Shown here: positions 4,846 through 6,473 of the stretch, piece by piece
How the letters are laid out: the number at the start of each line of letters is the position of its first letter
Numbering within the stretch: position 1 is the first letter of the stretch
Assembly (NCBI GenBank): GCA_016207365.1
Contig: JACQPU010000094.1
Coordinates: forward strand, 1 to 6,473
Length of the DNA stretch: 6,473 nucleotides
Direction of reading: 5' to 3'
DNA from: Ignavibacteriales bacterium
GTDB taxonomy: Bacteria > Bacteroidota > Ignavibacteria > UBA10030
Notes under the pieces: model-generated
Seen by the model: only the letters and a program-made list of their open reading frames with translations
Database searches by the model: none
Told to the model about the DNA's origin: nothing
Translations under genes and position numbers: made by a program

Positions 4846-6473
4846 TTAGTACACTCGAACCATATTGCCACCCGCCTCCACAGCCTTTGCAAGCACGTGT
4901 CCCGCATGCTCCATCAACTCCAGATCGTTGATATCGCTCACAGCGCCGCACACACCGACACTGACCGTGACGGAAAACGTCTTCTGATCGATATTCATCA
5001 CGTTGCTCGCAATGTTCTTCCGAAACTTCTCTGCCCAGAGGTATGCATCGTTCGCTGTCGTGTTGACGAGGAGCACGGCGAAGCGATTGAAATCGAATCG
5101 GCCGACGAGATCGTATGGACGGATCGCTGTTCGAAGCATTCTCCCAACGTTCTGCAACACAAAATCGAAACCTTCTTTTCCGTACCGGCCAACATGTTCG
5201 TTCACCCCATCGATAGAAATCATGACAAGCGTGATGTCCGTGTCGAAATCATTTGCGCGCTGTACCTCTTCATGAACGCGTTCCATAAAATACTTCCGCG
5301 TCGCAACCCCCGTCGTCTCGTCCACCAGCACGTAGTTATTCACAACATCCGTGAGGTTGAGCACTTCCAGTCCCCACGACGCACTATCTGCCAGCTTTTG
5401 AATCACTTTGACATCCGCGTCCGAATAGGCCTGCCGATCCTTGCTTTCCACTACCAGGGCTCCGTAGCACCTGCTCAGCGAGTTGATTGGAACAATCATC
5501 ATGGAACCGGGAGAGTCAATCCGCTCCGCCTTATAGAATCGCGGCAACGCAGCAGAGGAAGCGTTATCCACCACACGCGGCAAACCCAATTGAAGCACGC
5601 TGGCAACAATGCTGTTGCTCGGATCGATCTCCTGGCCAACGGCAACATACGAGTCGTTTACCCGGTTCATGACGAACTGAATAATCCACGACTTCCGGGA
5701 TTCATCAAGCACAACAAGACTGACGTAATCCCACGCCACAAGCCGGGAGGTCTCTTCAGCCAGCGCGCGGACAATCGTGTGCGTGCTGAACTCAAACTTC
5801 ATCTGCTCGCGAATTCGCGTGATGGACCGCAACACCTCCGAATCGAGGAGGAGGTCGTATTTTCCGGTGTAACTCTTAATGAGCGCAGAAATCAGCTTGG
5901 AGTAGTCCCCAAGCATGGTCATGGTTTCCGGCCCGAACGCGTCCTCACTGAGACAATCCAACACAAGCACGGCGATCGCGTCGTCGGTCTTCACGGTCGC
6001 CCGCGGATAAAAGATTGGGACCGCAACGAACGACTGGATGGGGACAGTCGTCTGATAATAACCAAGAAGCTCCAACTGACCCGCGCTGTTCACATTGTTT
6101 AATATGCGGGGATGCCCCGTCACGGCCACCTGGCTGATAAGATCCGACCCGATCTCTCTCCTGCGATGGCCCGTAAACCACTCGCTGTCTGTTACATAAC
6201 TGTCCAGGACCAGCTGATGTTTTTCCCTGTTGATCCAGTAAAGAGCCACGGTGTGACCGAAAGCCACCTCCTTCACAACCGTCAACACCTTCTTCATCAG
6301 ATAGCTGAACTCCGACTTCGGACCTGCGTCCTTGAGGAGAATATCCTCCTGAACGTCAATGAAGTCGGACAGCTTGAACTCGTACTCGGCTCTCGGGGCG
6401 GCCCTTTGGCTTTCGCTAAATGATGGAATTGCTGGGGAATCTGGCGCTTTCTCCCGCTCAGGCTCCCCAGGCC
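4846..6473 (-). CDS. GAF-GAF-GGDEF protein with degenerate GGDEF domain (5' end beyond window)
   Basis: This is a soluble sensor-type protein; its open frame continues without a stop from the window edge at 6473, so the N-terminus is missing. I number from the internal Met at 6297 (483 residues follow it; 58 more codons lie upstream). A Pro/Ser/Glu-rich stretch leads into EFKLSDFIDVQEDILL, then GAF 1 (about -30 to 142), GAF 2 (about 160-315) and a GGDEF-fold domain (about 322-483). The fold is recognisable from TTGVATRKYF (328-337), FAVLLV (406-411), VTVSVGVCG (443-451) and AKAVEAGGNMV (470-480). The catalytic GGDEF motif is DFNRF (402-406). The first metal Asp is Ser361 and the N-D...H substrate residues are also gone; only D363 and D378 remain in that region. 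I infer no diguanylate cyclase activity and a role as ligand sensor or binding scaffold. GAF ligands cannot be predicted. The stop lies 25 nt before the small Cys4 gene. Confidence 0.9.
   Translation of the reverse strand, partial: PGEPEREKAPDSPAIPSFSESQRAAPRAEYEFKLSDFIDVQEDILLKDAGPKSEFSYLMKKVLTVVKEVAFGHTVALYWINREKHQLVLDSYVTDSEWFTGHRRREIGSDLISQVAVTGHPRILNNVNSAGQLELLGYYQTTVPIQSFVAVPIFYPRATVKTDDAIAVLVLDCLSEDAFGPETMTMLGDYSKLISALIKSYTGKYDLLLDSEVLRSITRIREQMKFEFSTHTIVRALAEETSRLVAWDYVSLVVLDESRKSWIIQFVMNRVNDSYVAVGQEIDPSNSIVASVLQLGLPRVVDNASSAALPRFYKAERIDSPGSMMIVPINSLSRCYGALVVESKDRQAYSDADVKVIQKLADSASWGLEVLNLTDVVNNYVLVDETTGVATRKYFMERVHEEVQRANDFDTDITLVMISIDGVNEHVGRYGKEGFDFVLQNVGRMLRTAIRPYDLVGRFDFNRFAVLLVNTTANDAYLWAEKFRKNIASNVMNIDQKTFSVTVSVGVCGAVSDINDLELMEHAGHVLAKAVEAGGNMVRVY

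Noticed and set aside
4626..4907. Longer version of the Cys4 protein starting at 4907
   Set aside because: It would overlap the end of the upstream GGDEF gene by 62 nt, and the extra 29 residues are that gene's C-terminal coding region in another frame.
4897..6102. Long plus-strand open frame (401 codons)
   Set aside because: It lies wholly antisense to the GAF-GAF-GGDEF gene, shows no recognisable motif, and its His/Arg-rich composition is typical of a shadow frame.
4846..6297. ATG at 6297 as the true start of the GAF-GAF-GGDEF protein
   Set aside because: The frame stays open to the window edge and the upstream codons read as a plausible GAF lead-in (EFKLSDFIDVQEDILL), so this Met is probably internal.

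Overview
All supported genes in this 6.5 kb window lie on the minus strand, so transcription runs from high to low coordinates. In that order they are: a two-GAF protein with a degenerate GGDEF domain (5' end cut by the window edge), a 64-residue four-cysteine zinc-ribbon-like protein, phosphopentomutase (deoB), two tandem EutN/CcmL-family bacterial microcompartment (BMC) vertex proteins, the primary sigma factor (rpoD/sigA), an NlpC/P60 lipoprotein, peptide deformylase (def) and the first 183 residues of methionyl-tRNA formyltransferase (fmt, 3' end cut). No gap between genes exceeds 70 bases. I see no tRNA, rRNA, CRISPR array, insertion sequence or convincing intrinsic terminator.

Organism: probably a member of the Bacteroidota/Chlorobiota/Ignavibacteriota (FCB) lineage with moderately high GC. 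The sigma factor is the short form (285 aa, no region 1.1) with the N-terminal wording and RSKAL...YLG end typical of that lineage. Fmt has the VVAFRILP variant, and Def has the extended C-terminal tail ending in a YPV motif. Most genes lack a strong Shine-Dalgarno sequence, and the likely promoter in front of rpoD fits both the Bacteroidota-type pattern (TTG, 19 nt, TAnnTTTG) and a sigma70 pattern. This is inference from remembered family patterns, not from a search.

Layout: positions about 2846-4588 hold the accessory part, deoB plus two BMC pentamer genes, 10 and 5 nt apart and clearly one transcription unit. DeoB interconverts (deoxy)ribose 1- and 5-phosphates, and BMC vertex proteins cap polyhedral protein shells, so the group suggests a nucleoside or sugar-phosphate metabolosome whose hexameric shell proteins and core enzymes are elsewhere. 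Upstream lie a signalling protein with a GGDEF domain that looks catalytically dead and a small Cys4 protein of unknown role. Downstream, positions 1-2788 are a housekeeping block (rpoD, nlpC, def, fmt) covering transcription initiation, cell-wall hydrolysis and formyl-Met handling. A candidate promoter for this block lies across the end of the second vertex gene. The most unusual sequence feature is a perfect 11-bp inverted repeat with a structured loop inside the start of the nlpC reading frame.
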